A stretch of 64,000 nt of DNA from Cryptomeria japonica. Lineage: Eukaryota; Streptophyta; Pinopsida; Cupressales; Cupressaceae. A program made the translations under genes and the position numbers. A model generated the notes under the pieces. That model did not search any database and was not told the DNA's origin. It worked only from the letters and a program-made list of their open reading frames with translations. Shown here one piece after another: positions 11,120-23,870 of this stretch (positions within the stretch are counted from its first letter, which is position 1; every line of letters starts with the position of its first letter). The DNA lies in contig NC_081405.1 in assembly GCF_030272615.1 (NCBI RefSeq), positions 652,942,920 through 653,006,919 of the forward strand, read 5' to 3'.

Positions 11120-12250
11120 ATATGCCATCTTAAGATCTATATATATTCTATATATTGAATATATATGTATCAAATTCTAATAGTCTGATTGACTATAGAT
11201 GTCTCAACAAAAATCTAAACTTGTGGTGGGTCATCAAAATCCACCCTCTCCACATCACTTGATGGGTGTGCAGTTGACTACCCAAGAACAATTCAAGCCA
11301 CAAATTAGATTAAATAGCTCAATGGTAAATATTTAGAGTATTAAATACAAACTTATTTACTCTAATTTGAAACTTTCAAAGTAACATCTAAATCATCCCA
11401 ACTCTTTGTTTCTTTCTTGACAAACATTTTGCAAGTGAGAGTCGCTTATGACAATTAGGAGTCCTAGCATATTGTAATAGTGGAGAAGACACATAGTCAA
11501 ACTATGGAATATACTATATTAGGTAAAATAAAATTGATATAAATTAATATATAATTATTGTAAAAAAGGAAACGCATACATAAAAAGAGGTTATATGTGT
11601 AAATTAAAAATCTATATTACTAAACATAAACTTATATCCACTACAAAAAGACCATTTACCATTGATGATGCATCTTTCATTGTTTGAGAAGGACACATCA
11701 CGAATAAACCAACTATAACTTCATGCATGAAAAATGACAAGAATGTAAGACTATATGTATTTACATTTAATCATAATATATTTGAATTTAACATCAAAAT
11801 CACTACAAAAAATTCTATGTTTTTTTAGACTATTAAATAAATTAAAATGTTGTTCAATTAACTTGACTCTTTTTTATTGCTCTTAGGTTCATTATTGGAA
11901 TGACAATCTCTTAGGATGATTAAATGTTCTACTATAACATATTGGAAAAGGTGCCATTTCATTCATGTTTAGAGTAGACAAAAAAAGTAAATTAATATCT
12001 AGATATAAATTAATATATTTAATTAATCACTATATATATGATATGCCTATAATTAAAAAAAATATTATACAAGAAATTATACAGTCAAGTCTAGGCCATG
12101 ATTAACTTCTCTAAGTTCCTCCTATGTGACATCGACTATTGAATCTCACTCAATAATATTTTAGCACTAACTAAAAGAGGGGTCAAAATTCATTGAATAT
12201 AAAGAGAGATTAAAAACAAGAAGGGCTAACCACTCAGCAAAGAAAAAATC
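11120..12250. other. AT-rich spacer, no gene
   Basis: No credible coding frame. CACTACAAAAA words at 11639 and 11804 look like CACTA-type transposon starts, but I found no matching inverted end nearby. Confidence 0.4.
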
Positions 12251-12251
12251 A

Positions 12252-12480
12252 CTACACAACCCTGTCCTTATCCACTAAGTGATCCAACACATGAGACAAA
12301 TCTGGAAATAATTGTTCACTATCCATGTCAATATTTCAACCTTGCACCTATTCAGAAGACCATTTGGCCAGACAATCTGCTACTCCATTCCACTCTCTAG
12401 GAATGTGAATAAATTTAATAGTCCAAAGAGCCACATAACCAAAGAATTTGTCTAATAACCAAAGCTAAGTGCCAACTGAC
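12252..12480 (-). pseudogene. 3' end of a LINE ORF2: RNase H-like remnant
   Basis: On the minus strand the frame reads FIHIPREWNGVADCLAKW, the His...Asp-containing C-terminal motif (H-I-P-R-E-x-N-x-x-A-D-x-L-A-K) of the plant RNase H-like domain found at the end of L1-type LINE ORF2. It is followed by a short acidic tail with two in-frame stops and a terminal TAG at 12254-12252. Upstream ORF2 sequence is missing, so this is a 5'-truncated copy, normal for LINEs. No clear poly(A) tail or target duplication is visible. Confidence 0.65.
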
Positions 12481-12709
12481 CAAATAAAATGCACCATGAA
12501 ATAACTTTAAGTTTTACCTATACAGATGATTGATCTTGTTTGTCTTCTCTAACCCTTGGTGGCTCTCCTTGGGTTCTTGCCTCTAATGTCACATTTATAG
12601 ATTGAGGACTCATAGTTTTGAGATTCAAGACTTATGAGGAGCTATTTTGATTATAAAACATATTTAGTGACTTCTTATATAGGAGAAAATTCTTTTTGAT
12701 CTCAATACC

Positions 12710-12711
<2 letters not shown>

Positions 12712-12792
<81 letters not shown>
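12712..12792. repeat. (TA)n microsatellite
   Basis: About 80 bases of uninterrupted TA dinucleotide. Confidence 0.95.
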
Positions 12793-12794
<2 letters not shown>

Positions 12795-12929
12795 AGAAAT
12801 ATCAGACTTAGATTGCATATCAACAACATCAATTTTTTTAAGAAGTAACGATCACCAAATCTAATCTTTTTTTTGGTTGAAGATATCTTGAAAAATGAGT
12901 ATTAAGAATATATAATCATTATTTAATCT

Positions 12930-14033
12930 TGTTAGGATAATCGATGAACAACTGAGAGGGGGGGGGGGGTGAATCAATTGTTAACAAATTATAACTTTTA
13001 ATCCACAATACAACCTTAAACAAATCAAGTACTGGTAAAACATATACAAATGTCGGTAGGAATATATACTGGTAAACAATACAACTTAACAATTAACTGG
13101 ATAATCAATGCAAAGCAACCATACTATATAACACCATGATTTGTACGTGGAAAAACTGGAAAGGGAAAAACCATGGTGGGAAGCCTACCCAAAGTCAGAT
13201 GATACTTTTGCAGAAAGTATGTGTTACAATGAGGGGCATGCACTTGCAGGAAGGCACACTGCCTAGAGCTTACTACTTATTACAAAAGAGTCTCACTGAC
13301 TACAAAGAGGCTACAACCATCTCAAGATAAATAGAAAACAATCCAATAGAATGAACTACTAGAAATAGCATCTGCCATGCCTGATTACAGTCACGGTTAA
13401 GCTCAGTGTCAGAGTACTAAATCCTCTTCTGAATCCAATTCAATCACCAATGATCGACCAACTCCTCTGCCTGAATGATATTACAATATTTGCACATTAC
13501 ATTCCTTGATCGTGACCTTTCCAATAACCATGATACTTTACAAAGAGTTTCTACGTCTTATTTATACAAAACCCTAAGGCCTAAACCGATTAGGTCGGGC
13601 ACCTAAAGATATTACAATAAGATCATTACATAATTCCATATTACAATGATATGCCATGTCGGCTTAAGACCAAAACAATAATAACAAATCCATAAATCGT
13701 CTCAAGTCATCCTGGTATCATGTAGAGTACATGTTAGTATGATACCGGTCCATAACCTACATAGGTACTGGACCTATTGTGGGTCCACCATGCCAAAGCA
13801 ATGTCTTCAAGAAGTTTGAAGCATGATCAAAGAACATCTTCAACATCCTGAAATCCATGAAGAAGTTGCACCAACACCAACTATGCATCCTGTCACCAGT
13901 AAGAGTTTACCAGAGTGTGTGATAGGATCCAATTGCCAAGCAAATACCAATTGACCAAAATGTGCTCATGGATCATATAACACATGAAATCAAATATGCT
14001 TCACTTATCCAAACATGCCAAAAGTGTCCAACA
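12930..14033 (-). mobile_element. Solo LTR of a Ty1/copia-type element
   Basis: It starts TGTTAGGATAATC and ends GTCCAACA, so the ends are TGTT...AACA. It shares the order of landmarks with the copia LTRs at 37369 and 45549: CAACTGAGAGGGGG near the left end, then GGGAAAAACCATGGTGGGAA, CAGATGATACT and GCCTAGAGC. It is more diverged from them than they are from each other, so it is a related subfamily. By comparison, transcription would run on the minus strand. Flanking five-mers are AATCT and AATAG, not a clean target duplication. No internal retrotransposon sequence is attached. Confidence 0.7.
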
Positions 14034-14599
14034 AATAGTCTCTTCTACTAGTAACACTAGATCTTCTACCGGCACTAATACATTTGGACTAGATTTCTGA
14101 CTGAGGTTTCCGATGGAGAAGGTATATTGTGGCCAAATTTGATTTTTTTTTGAAAAAATGCCCACATTTGTCGTAATTCCGATGAAAATTTCCTATTTGG
14201 TTTCGACAAAGAGGGCATTAGCAATGAGAATTTTCTTTTTTCCAAAAAAGTGCTCGAGTTCATCGTAATTCTGACGACAACGACCATTATAAGTTAAAAA
14301 AGAAGAAGAGGCGAATTCATTAGTATTGCAAATTTCCCACATAGGCATCTGTGGTGACTTCAACCCCCAAGAACATCAAACCTGCATCGAAGGCATTTGT
14401 GGCATTGCTTGCAATCCCGTGCAGGAGGTAGATTCAAATTGCCCAATTTTTTAATTTCATGTTGCAAAAAATATACATGTGGTGGTTAATTGTCCTAGTT
14501 TAATCTCATAAAACCATAGAACTATGATTGAGGAGTGAGCGTTCAATTTTTTAGCAGCAATCCCTTCCTCCCGTATATGCGCATGTTGATTGTTCACAT

Positions 14600-15235
14600 G
14601 AGATAACATCTCTTTGCAACATCGTATCAAATAATCCACGAGCCTTGTCCATGTTTCCACATTTTGCATTCATGTCAAGTAGGGCATTTGCAAGTACAAC
14701 ACCTAACAAAATTCCTCTATCCGTTATGCTTTGATGGATGTCCATACCCCGTTCCAAAGCTCCCATTTTTGCACATGCAGGGAGGATGCTAGCAAAGGTT
14801 GTGGAATTTGGCTTTATGCCTTCCAATTTCATTTGCTTGAAAGTGTCTAAAGCCTTTTCGACAAAACCATTTTGTGCATATCCAACAATCGTTGCAGTCC
14901 ATGAGACAACATTTCTTTCAGGCATTCCATCAAACAGTTCATGTGCCTTGTCTATGCTTCCACATTTTGCATACATGTCTACCAGGGCAGTTGCAACTAC
15001 AACATCTGACAAAATTCCTCTATCCTTTATGCTTCGATGAATTTCCATACCCTATTCCAAATCTCCCATTTTGGCACAGGAAGGGAGGATAGTAGCAAAG
15101 GTCATGGAATTTGTCTTTACACCTGCCGATTGCATTTGCTTGAAAGTTTCTAAAGCCTTCTCAACAAATATTTTTTTTTGCATATCCGACAATCATTGCA
15201 GTCCAGGAAACCACATTTCTTTGAGGCATACAAAT
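14600..15235 (-). pseudogene. PPR (pentatricopeptide repeat) gene fragment inside the CACTA element
   Basis: On the minus strand the protein contains PPR units of the plant combinatorial (PLS) type, for example LVDMYAKCGSIDKAHELFD, MPERNVVSWTATIVGYAQNG and GIKPNSTTFASILPACAK. About three to four 31-36-residue repeats are present. Such proteins bind organellar RNA, but this piece lacks a start, a targeting peptide and any E/DYW end. It is broken by a stop at 15054-15052 (TAG where Gln fits) and by a one-base insertion in an A9 run at 15169-15177. PPR similarity ends near 14600 after RDVIS, where unrelated sequence begins. It is most likely a captured host-gene fragment. Confidence 0.8.
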
Positions 15236-16265
15236 AAGTGAATTTGATATTCAAAACTATCTACAATGAATTCAATCCTTGTCATTAGTCATTTATGTTT
15301 GCAATAAGCATCTTTCTTTGTTTTTCTTAATCTTTATTCATAGTTATGTGCATATTTCACATTCTATAATTAGGATATCAATTGCTATGGCTTAACACTA
15401 GCATGATGTTTTTGTTGTGGTATAGATGAGTGGAAACATAATTATGGGATTGTTATATTATAGAGATCATAAATCTAGATATCGCATATTATTTCTAGCT
15501 CTTCTTGGATTGAGTGTAATGTTGACAATGGGCATATAGTCATAAAGACATTATTAGCCGATCTATCCATTTCTAGTAAAGATAATTGAGAAAGTCATTT
15601 TGATATTGAGAGTTTCTTATCTGTTTACCTATTGATCATTATTAAGCCATAATATTTAGGTCTATTTATCTCTCTTGCAAAACCTCTATAAGTGTCCTAG
15701 ATTGTCCTTACTACTCACTCTTGAATGAAATAGCGGAGTTCTAAAGATTTGTTGCACAAGATGGTGTTGAACGTATCAACAAGGCTAGCATGGAAGGCAT
15801 GTTCAAGCTTCCACTTGTACAACTTACAACAAATGATTTGTTGATAGAATAAATTCTTGAAATAGGGATACAATTGAAAGACAAGTAAGTACATACAAAC
15901 CTCCTCAATTGAAAGTAAAATTTGTGTATAAAAAGAGTACATTGAATCCCAATCCATAAACACAATAGAGATACCGATGGAGACTTAATTGGATGTAGCA
16001 TGTCACACCAAATTTGTTAGAGTATGCTAAGCTAGTACATAATGTTTCCTAAAGTCACATTAGTATTTTACCCAAATCATTATCTACCAAAACTAACTAT
16101 AGTAATCCTTTTGAGGATTCATTTCATGGTGCTAGATGTTCATTTAGTTCCACTTCTTGTTGGAGAAAAGAACAGTTATTTCTTGAGGTAGATGAATATC
16201 CCATCAACAAAGGACAAGACCCTTTCTAGAATATAACAAATTCTACTCCAACAAAAGATCATGGG
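15236..16265. other. Spacer inside the CACTA element, no gene recognised
   Basis: AT-rich sequence with open frames up to about 85 codons on the minus strand (15715-16001) that show no recognisable motif and no bias typical of protein coding. Confidence 0.4.
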
Positions 16266-16269
16266 GGTT

Positions 16270-16441
16270 TCACTAGAGATATTGAATAAGAGATAGACTT
16301 CTACTGTTGCATTAAAAGCATTGGCATGTTCTTTGTTTATTGATGTAAACTCTTTGTGACACCACCACAACCAACAAAGGTGTAAAAAGTTGTTTGCAAT
16401 GCATGGATTTTTAGGATTGTCCTTTGAGAAAACATAATTAA
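16270..16441 (-). pseudogene. Inverted second fragment of CWC22
   Basis: On the minus strand this reads SKDNPKNPCIANNFLH and onward, aligning with PKDNPKNSRFAINFFTSIGL of the plus-strand CWC22 copy at about 18095-18235. The match covers the C-terminal end of the MA3 region but is strongly diverged. It lies head-to-head with the plus-strand copy, which begins about 40 bases to the right. It looks like an older duplicate of the same captured gene. Confidence 0.7.
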
Positions 16442-16478
16442 AGTATGGAAGTAGGATCTGCCAGCTCCTGAGGGAATC

Positions 16479-18485
16479 TTGATGAAAAATAACTATAAAA
16501 TATTTGGGCGAGCTTATATGCAAAAATTCATGCTTCCTGATGGGTTTATGTACAAAAATAAGCACGAATTAAGTGGTAAAGGGGCTTCTGGAAACAAGAG
16601 GGATAGAGAGGTAGTGGAAGTGAAAACTTATGGTGTTGTGTCTGCTCCATCTCAGAATGGGAATGGTGAAGGTGATGTAAGAGGAGATGAGAAGGGTGTT
16701 GGAAGAAGTGGGGGTGTTTACATTCCCCCATTTAAGCTGGCTCAAATGATGAAAAATGTGAAAGACAAGAGCAGTGTGGAATACTAGCGCATGACATGGG
16801 ATGCCCTTCCGAAGAGTATCAATGGGTTAGTAAACAAGGTAAATGCATCTAACATCAAGAACATCATTCCAGAGTTGTTTGTAGAGAATCTCATCCATGG
16901 GAGGGGTCTATTTTGTAGGTCTTGTATGAAATCCCAAATGGCATCCCCTGGATTTACATATGTTTTTGCTGTGTTGGTTGCTGTGGTAAATACAAAATTT
17001 CCTAAAGTTGGCAATCTACTTTTGTGAAGAATTATTTTGCAGCTTAAGAGGGCATACAAACACAATGACAAGCACATGTTGATAGCAACAGCCAAATTCA
17101 TAGCTCATTTAGTGAATCAACAAGTTGCACATGAGATCATTTCTTTGGAACTTCTCACCCTTTTACTAGAGAACCCCATAGATGCTAGTGTAGAGGTTGC
17201 TCTTGGGTTTGTGAAAGAATGTGGTTCTTTGTTGCAAGACCTTTCACCCAAAGGTCTCTATGGGATTTTTGAAATATTTAGAGGTATTCTCCATGAGGGG
17301 GAAATTGACAAATGAGTACAGTTTTTAATCGAAGGCCTTTTTGCATTTCACAAAGCTAAGTTTGAGGGTCATCCAGCTATGCATCTAGATCAATTAACAC
17401 ATAAAGTTTTCCTAGAAGATGAACTTGATCAAGAGGCTGGTTTGGATGTTTTCAAGCTAGGTCCCGATTTCTTAGAGCATGAAGCAACCTATGAAAAACT
17501 GAAGAAAGATATCCTTCGAGATGCTTCTTTAGATGAAGCAGAAGGGGAGAATTATTCATGTGATGATTCAGATGATGATGATGATGATAATGAAGAGGAA
17601 GGTGAGGAAGCACTGAGAATATAGGATGAGATAGCAACAAACTTGGTCAATTTAAGACATACAATTTATTTGACAATCATGTCAAGTGTTGATTTTGAGG
17701 AAGCTGGTCATAAGCTACTAAAGATCAAGCTTGAACTTGGTCAAGAGAGAACATACCTTTGTTATTATGGTATTCTTGGCCAAAGATTCTGTATGATCAA
17801 TAAAATATATGAGGAATTTTTTCATAAGTTTTTTGTACAACAGTATTCTATGATACACAGATTGGAAACAAATAAATTGTGTAATGTTGCAAAGTTTTTT
17901 GCCCACTTACTTGGCACAAATGCTCTTCCATGGCATTGTCTTTCTTATATATGTGAGATAGAGGAAGATACTACTTCCTCTTCCTGTATTTTTATAAAGA
18001 TTCTCTTTTAGGAGCTAGCATAGCAGCTTGGTATATTGTTGCTTAGTGAAAGGTTGAATGATCCAACAATGCAAGAGTCTTTTGATTCAATTTCTCCAAA
18101 GGACAATCCCAAAAATTCACGATTTGCTATCAATTTCTTTACTTCTATTGGTCTTGGTGGTATCACTGAGAGTTTGCGTGAGTATTTGAAGAATATGCCA
18201 AGGCTTGTAATGCAGCAGCAAAAGTCTATTCTTGAGTCAGATGAATCTACCTCTAATGACGATTCATCTAGTTCATTAGGTTCATCAAATTTTGATACAT
18301 CAGACTCAGATTCTGAGAGTGAAACTGACAGTGAGAGCAGTAAGGAGTCACCAAGAAAGAAAAATAATTCAAAGCATGACAATGAGTATGAAAAAACAAG
18401 AAGAAAAGGGCATGTTGTCTTATGTATTTTAATAATTTCTATTTTCTTGCCTATGAAGAAAGACCATGTCAGACAATATCAATGA
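16479..18485 (+). pseudogene. CWC22: CWC22 splicing-factor copy (MIF4G-MA3), decayed
   Basis: One continuous frame of about 2 kb encodes most of the core of CWC22, the spliceosome protein that recruits eIF4A3 during exon-junction-complex assembly. Seen in order: YIPPFKLAQMM just before the MIF4G domain, LPKSINGLVNKVNASNI, GLFCRSCMKSQMASPGF and LKRAYKHNDKHMLIA; an acidic D/E linker (17540-17600); the MA3 region with [19 protein letters not shown] and INFFTSIGLGGI; and a Ser/Asp/Glu-rich tail. The N-terminal RS-like part is missing. In-frame stops lie at 16785, 17025, 17313, 17622, 18009 and 18021, several where Arg (CGA) or Gln (CAG) is expected. About 14 residues are deleted in frame near 17745. 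No intron is visible, so it may derive from a spliced transcript or an exon-dense region. It sits just 5' of the transposase gene. Confidence 0.85.
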
Positions 18486-21400
18486 ACAACAAAATAAGGA
18501 GACAATTCCTAGATTGTGGTCTAACTTGAAAAGAAAAGGTGATGGAAAATGTTATTGTCCGTGAAAAATTTGTAAGGGGTTAAAGACTAGAAGACTTCTA
18601 ATCAAAACAATGAAGAAACATTGTAGGCTGCATGGTCACATTGAAGGTGGACATGATTACCATCCATTGGTAAGTTTTTCATTATATCGTTTTGACAATT
18701 TATATACATAATAAATCACATGATGATGAGATCATGATCACAGTTTATTTATGTATATCAATTTTATATAGGTCAAGCACCCCAGAGCACATGGTATGGA
18801 TCAACACAACCCTAAGAATATGGTTTTCGAAGTGGACAAACATGGAGGTGTGAATATCGAAGCTGAAGATAATGATCCCATGGAAGATGACGATCATGAG
18901 CCAGAAAACACAATTGAAGATGATGGTACAAATACATTGATCCATGACTCATTTAGTACTCGTGCAACTGATCATGATGATGAAGATGACCTTGATGTTG
19001 TTCATGATGTCCCTCTACTTGAGAAGGCATCTGAGGCCCTTTATGAAGGCTCGCAGGCAACTCTTCTCTCTGCTATATTGTTGTTGGTGAACTTGAAGGT
19101 TATGAATGGTTTATCCAACATAACAATGTCACGTATGTTAAGGCAAGTCATATATGTCATAATAAACTATGAATCATACTATACCATTAATATTCTTTAT
19201 TATAAAAAATTATATTTTGTTGCTGTAGAATGATAGGTGTGTTTTTGTTACCACCATCAAATATTCTACCGCGCTCATACGGAGAATTATTTGCCATTAT
19301 GAAAGATATTGGAATGGAGTATCAAGCAATAGATGCTTGTCCCAATGATAATATTATATATCACAAACAACATGAATTTTGAACTAAATGCCCTAAATGT
19401 CATATCAGTAGATATCAAACAGATCAAATAACAAAAGGGTTCCTTGCAAGGTTCTTCGCTATATTCCCATTATTCCATGTATGCAACGATTATTCAAGTG
19501 CACTAGCTTGGCATAATTTATGGATTACCATGCATGCAATAGAAGTCAAGATGACATTATTCGAATGCATGCAGATGGTTCAACATTTATGGACATAGAG
19601 GAAAAGTGGCCACACTTTACAGAAGAACCTTGTAATCTCAGGCTTTCATTGGCAGCGGACGGTGTCAATCCATTTAGAGAGATGAGATCTGTTTACTCAG
19701 TGTGGCCTATTTTGTTATCAACAATAACAATCCTCCGTGGATGTCAATAAAGAGGGAGCACATAATGTTGGCAATGATTGTTCCAAGTATTTTATCTTTT
19801 AAATATAGTCATCTAAATTTAATTATAAATATTGCAGTAAAATGGTCATAATAATTATGTAATGTTTTTGTTCATTCGATTAGGTAAGTACCAAGTTAAA
19901 GATATGAATGTATATATCGAGTCTCTTATCGACAAGTTGCTGGAGTTATGGAATGGTGTCATTATGTATGACGTCTCTAGACCAATAGGACAAAGACAAT
20001 TTCAATTCAACGCAATGCTTCTATGAACAATACACGATGCCCCAGGGCTAACACATTTTTGTGGTATGTTATAGTGTTTAAGTTGTGCATGAACATTATA
20101 ATTCAAAAAATTATCATATTTAATCCAATTATACATTATCTTGTAGGTCTTCAAACAAAGGGAAAATTTGCATGTCCTGTTTGTGGTCCAAATATGAAAT
20201 CTCGTCATTCAAAAAGTTTAGGAAAGCAGGTGTTTGATGAGTATAGGCACTTTCTCCACAAAAATCATAAGTATCGAAATACTGAAAAACATCTTTTCAA
20301 TGGGAAAGAAGAGAATACATCAAAGCCACGAAGAATGACACCTCACCTGTGGAAGTTGGAATATAATAGAATTAATCGTCAAGGTAATGCCATTCCATCT
20401 ATTGGTTTGTCATAAAACATCTTTTCTATTTTGTTTTGTTTACCGATGATGTGATTGATGGTCATGAAGGTCATGAAGGCATAAATGACCATCTTCCTAA
20501 GGGAATAAAAAGTTATCCCTAACATTTTAGTAGGTTGCCCTACTACGAGTAGTTACAAATTGTTCATTTGTTTGATAGTATGCATATTGGAAAGAATATA
20601 ACAGAGACATTATGGAAAATATTGGATGGAAGGCGTGACAAAGAAAAAATTATCAAAATATTTAGTGACATTTAGGATTCCAATCATGCAATGATAAATG
20701 TCATTCAATCAAATAGCCATGGAGACCAGATTAATATAAGTGAGTTTCCTTGGTTATTAACGGACCAGCAAAGCAATGCTATAAAAGAAGTCATACGAAA
20801 AATTTGATTTCCCACAAGATTTGTTGCGAACATAAACAATCTCATATCAAAGAAAAGTGAATTTGGGTCAGGGATGAAAACGCATAATTGGCATACCTTC
20901 ATTAAGGTAATTCATGTTCTTGTGTTTTTAGTATGTATTTAAGTACTGCACGTACATGTACTTTTCATTATGTTACAAAAAAATGAAAAGATAATTTTAT
21001 AATTATTGCAGTATGTTCTACCTCTATCTCTCCCAGATGACTTCGACAATAATGTCAAGCAAGTCATATATGATCTTGGAAAATACATGAGGTAAGTAGT
21101 GATATTTGTTTAGTTTGTTGTATAGATATTATATTTGCGATTTGTTTTACTTCTTATGTAATATATTTTTTTGCATCTTGAATACCTTCTAGGTGGTTGT
21201 CATGTAAAGAAATCCATAAAGACGATATAAAATATTGGAAGAGAAAAATTCCTCATTTAATGTGTGAAATGCAAAAGTGTCTACCTCCAGCTTTTTTCAA
21301 TGCACAAGAACACTACTTCATACACCAAGTTGAGGAGATTGAATTGTGTGGACCTGTACACACTAGGTCAATGTGGATGGTTGAGAGGCACTTAAAATTT

Positions 21401-22425
21401 TTGAAGGCTTTGGTTCAACAAAGAGCACATCCTGAGGGTTCTATGGTGGAGGGATATATGGTATACCAGACTATGGTGTACATTTCTGAATATCTTCCTA
21501 AGTTTACAGAAAAGATCCATGTGGATCGCATTTGGGATCCCAACACCATTAACAAATTCGAAGGGGATTACTTGATGGGGAAAGGTGGATTGAGGAAAGT
21601 GAGAGGTAATTATAAGATGTTATTGTAGTTAATTAATTCTTAATCTTCAAAATAAATCAATTGTAAGACATCTATTTATTTTTTGTACAGTTGGTCGAGA
21701 GTGGGATGCACTACATTTGTATATTGCAAACAATCTTGATTGGATAATAGTATGGATTGAACATTGTCAACATTCTGGACACATGTTAACATGGGAAGGT
21801 GTGGCTTCATTGGTTAAAGAAGCACATCGTAATGGAGATTCCAATGTTACGCAAAGGGAAATTGATTTAGCATATGGTTTGAGAGATAAACAGGTACGTA
21901 TAAATTTATTAATCACCCATATGTTTATCAACTCACAATGCAATAAATTTTATATGTTTGACATATCGTAGGTCAAACACCACAACGCTATGTGCTGCAA
22001 TGGTCATAAATTTTGCATAAAAAAGTTGGATGACACGAAGAAAACTTGTGATTCTGGCATCACTGCAGTCTTTGAGGTGACAAATATTTCATCAAGAAAT
22101 GACATTCATCCTCAACAGTCTCAAAATCAATACTATGGCATTTTGGATGATATACTTGAGTGTGACTTTAATTCCTTCAAATTAGTTTTGTTCGTCATCA
22201 AATGGTACAGGCTACAAATGAATAAAAATGATCCTGATAGAACTGTTATTGAACATGATAATGGTTTTATAATGCTAAATACAAGGTCATTTGAACCAGT
22301 TAGGGATGAGCCCTATGTTCTTCCAAGCCAATGTGAGCAAGTATTTTACTCAGAGGTTCCCCATAAACCGGGTTGGTCATTTGTTGTTAGACATGATCCA
22401 AGAGGAAGGCCGATAAAGTATAATG
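18466..22425 (+). pseudogene. CACTA (En/Spm) tnp2 transposase gene, decayed, with introns
   Basis: The likely start is the ATG at 18466 (MSDNINEQQ). Exon 1 carries the transposase-associated domain, with a Cys/His region around KCYCP...CRLHGHIEGGHDYHPL and a donor at 18670. Exon 2 (about 18772-19142) is acidic. Then follow the Tnp2 core (ILPRSYGELFAIM, IDACPNDNIIYHK, VLRYIPIIPCMQRLF, RLSLAADGVNPF at 19250-19745; GKFACPVCGPNMKSRHSK at 20160), a DUF4218-like region (IPHLMCEMQKCLPPAFFN, GSMVEGYMVYQTMVYISEYL at 21200-21620) and a DUF4216-like region (YYGILDDILECDFNSFKLVL, GWSFVVRHDPRGRP at 22130-22420). Stops occur at 18562 (TGA for CGA), about 19380, and near 20023 (TGA where the family has TGG), and there is a frameshift near 19437. 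The 3' end of the frame is split by the LTR element at 22426 and resumes at 25424. Confidence 0.85.
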
Positions 22426-22809
22426 TGTTAGAGTATTCGGGTATTTACTTGATTAATTAAACATTATTTGTTTAATTATTTAAGTTCCCTTTATCTCTTT
22501 TACACTTAAGCTAACTTTAGGTGCATATAATTAATTATTTTAATTAATTATTATTTGCAAACCTAGGTTTTCCCTTTTAGGGTTTCTTGACCTATTAACG
22601 GTTGAGTTCTTTCTTTTCATTGTATGATGAAGAAGGATTATTATTGTCAATACATTTTGGAGATTATTGAGCTCTCATCTTTTGGATCATATTTTTCCTG
22701 TGTATTCTTTCCTTCTATGATTTGCTTCATTGCTTCTCCTTGTAACAGGTTTTTCAGCTTGCAGAGATTATTTGGGCTCCTGTGGTGTTGCATTTTCTCA
22801 ACTCCTATA
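22426..22809 (+). repeat. 5' LTR of the 2,993-bp element
   Basis: 384 bp, TGTTAG...CCTATA. The inner border is fixed by the primer-binding site and the outer border by the TAATG duplication. It contains AT-rich TTAATTAATT stretches and CCTTTTAGGGTTTCTTGACC. Confidence 0.93.
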
Positions 22810-23214
22810 TGGTATCAGAGCTTCAAATCTGCAACTACCTATTCTTGTTTTGAGATTTTTGGCTTTGGAAGCAGATCTGGGGTTTTAGAAAGTTTTTTAT
22901 GCACCTAGGGTTTGACCTTTTTTCTTTGAGCACTTTGGGCCTAAACAGACCTCCCCATCGTGCTTAGAAGGCCTGAAAACCCCTATGGTCATATAAAATT
23001 TGACCTATTTTGGTTCCTGAGCCTCTAGGTGAATTTTTTTCTCTGATTCAGGCTGTACAACTCTAGCATGCAGATCGAGAAAAAAAATTGAATTTTTTTT
23101 TTTTTTGCCTTTTTACGGCATGCAAGCCAAATTTTTGCTTTTTTATTAAAAAAATTTATTGCAAAAAATAGAGCAAAAAAAAAAAGGTTTTTAAAAAAAT
23201 TTGGGCAAAGTTTT

Positions 23215-23870
23215 TTGTGGGTACCGCAGGGTACCGGACTAACAGGCTTGTCAAACCTGTCAGTTTGGCCCCTACGGCCCCACCGACAGCCCCTCCGTCC
23301 TTCTCTGACTCCCGCCACTATTTCCCCAGACCCCAGCGGCCTAGTCTCTGGCCCCCCGCCGGCCATGCAGCTCCTGGTCTCCGGCCATGCAACTCCTGGT
23401 CTCTGGTGTGTTTCCTCTGGCTCCCTTGCACTCCAGTCTCCCCGCCAGCCCCTACCGACCTCCGGCCCCCACCGGCAGTGCCACCACTAGCTTCTACAAA
23501 CCGTCACCACCGCTTGCAGCCCTCCGCTCCCTGCACCCCTGGCCTCCGCTCCCTGTGGCCCCCGCCACCTGTGTCCCCAACTCTCCGGCCACTGCCCAGC
23601 CTAGCCCCACTGCACCACTAGGTGCCCAGCTCCCTGGCCCACCGCCGCCTGGCCCACTACTGCCTGACTACCGCCTATAGAACCTTTGGCCAGCTCCGCC
23701 ACTGGAGCTCCTCCCAGACACCGATCCTCCGCTCGGCCCGCCGCTCAGCTCCGCCTAGCCCTACTATTTTGCTCCTCCCTACCATCGGAGCTTAGCCAAG
23801 CTACCACTGGTGCGCCACCGGAGTGCCGCTCCCTAGCCACCGGACCACCAAAGTGCAACTAGACTCCTTT
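23215..23870 (+). other. GC-rich block inside the LTR element
   Basis: An abrupt change to strongly GC- and C-rich sequence with repeated CCGGC, CCACCG and GGCCC words, in an otherwise AT-rich region. Overlapping frames read as Pro/Leu/Ser-rich peptides in two or three phases, which is a consequence of composition. No recognisable domain. It may be a captured fragment or a structured RNA region of the element. Confidence 0.5.

Noticed and set aside
10991-11180. His-Ile and Cys-Ile repeat proteins on both strands
   Set aside because: Translation of the ACATAT microsatellite.
11639-11820. CACTACAAAAA words as CACTA-type transposon ends
   Set aside because: No inverted TTTTTGTAGTG partner and no 3-bp duplication found nearby.
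23215-23680. Pro-rich overlapping open frames that might be a gene
   Set aside because: Several phases are open at once because of GC-rich composition, there is no domain, and they sit inside a non-coding LTR element.
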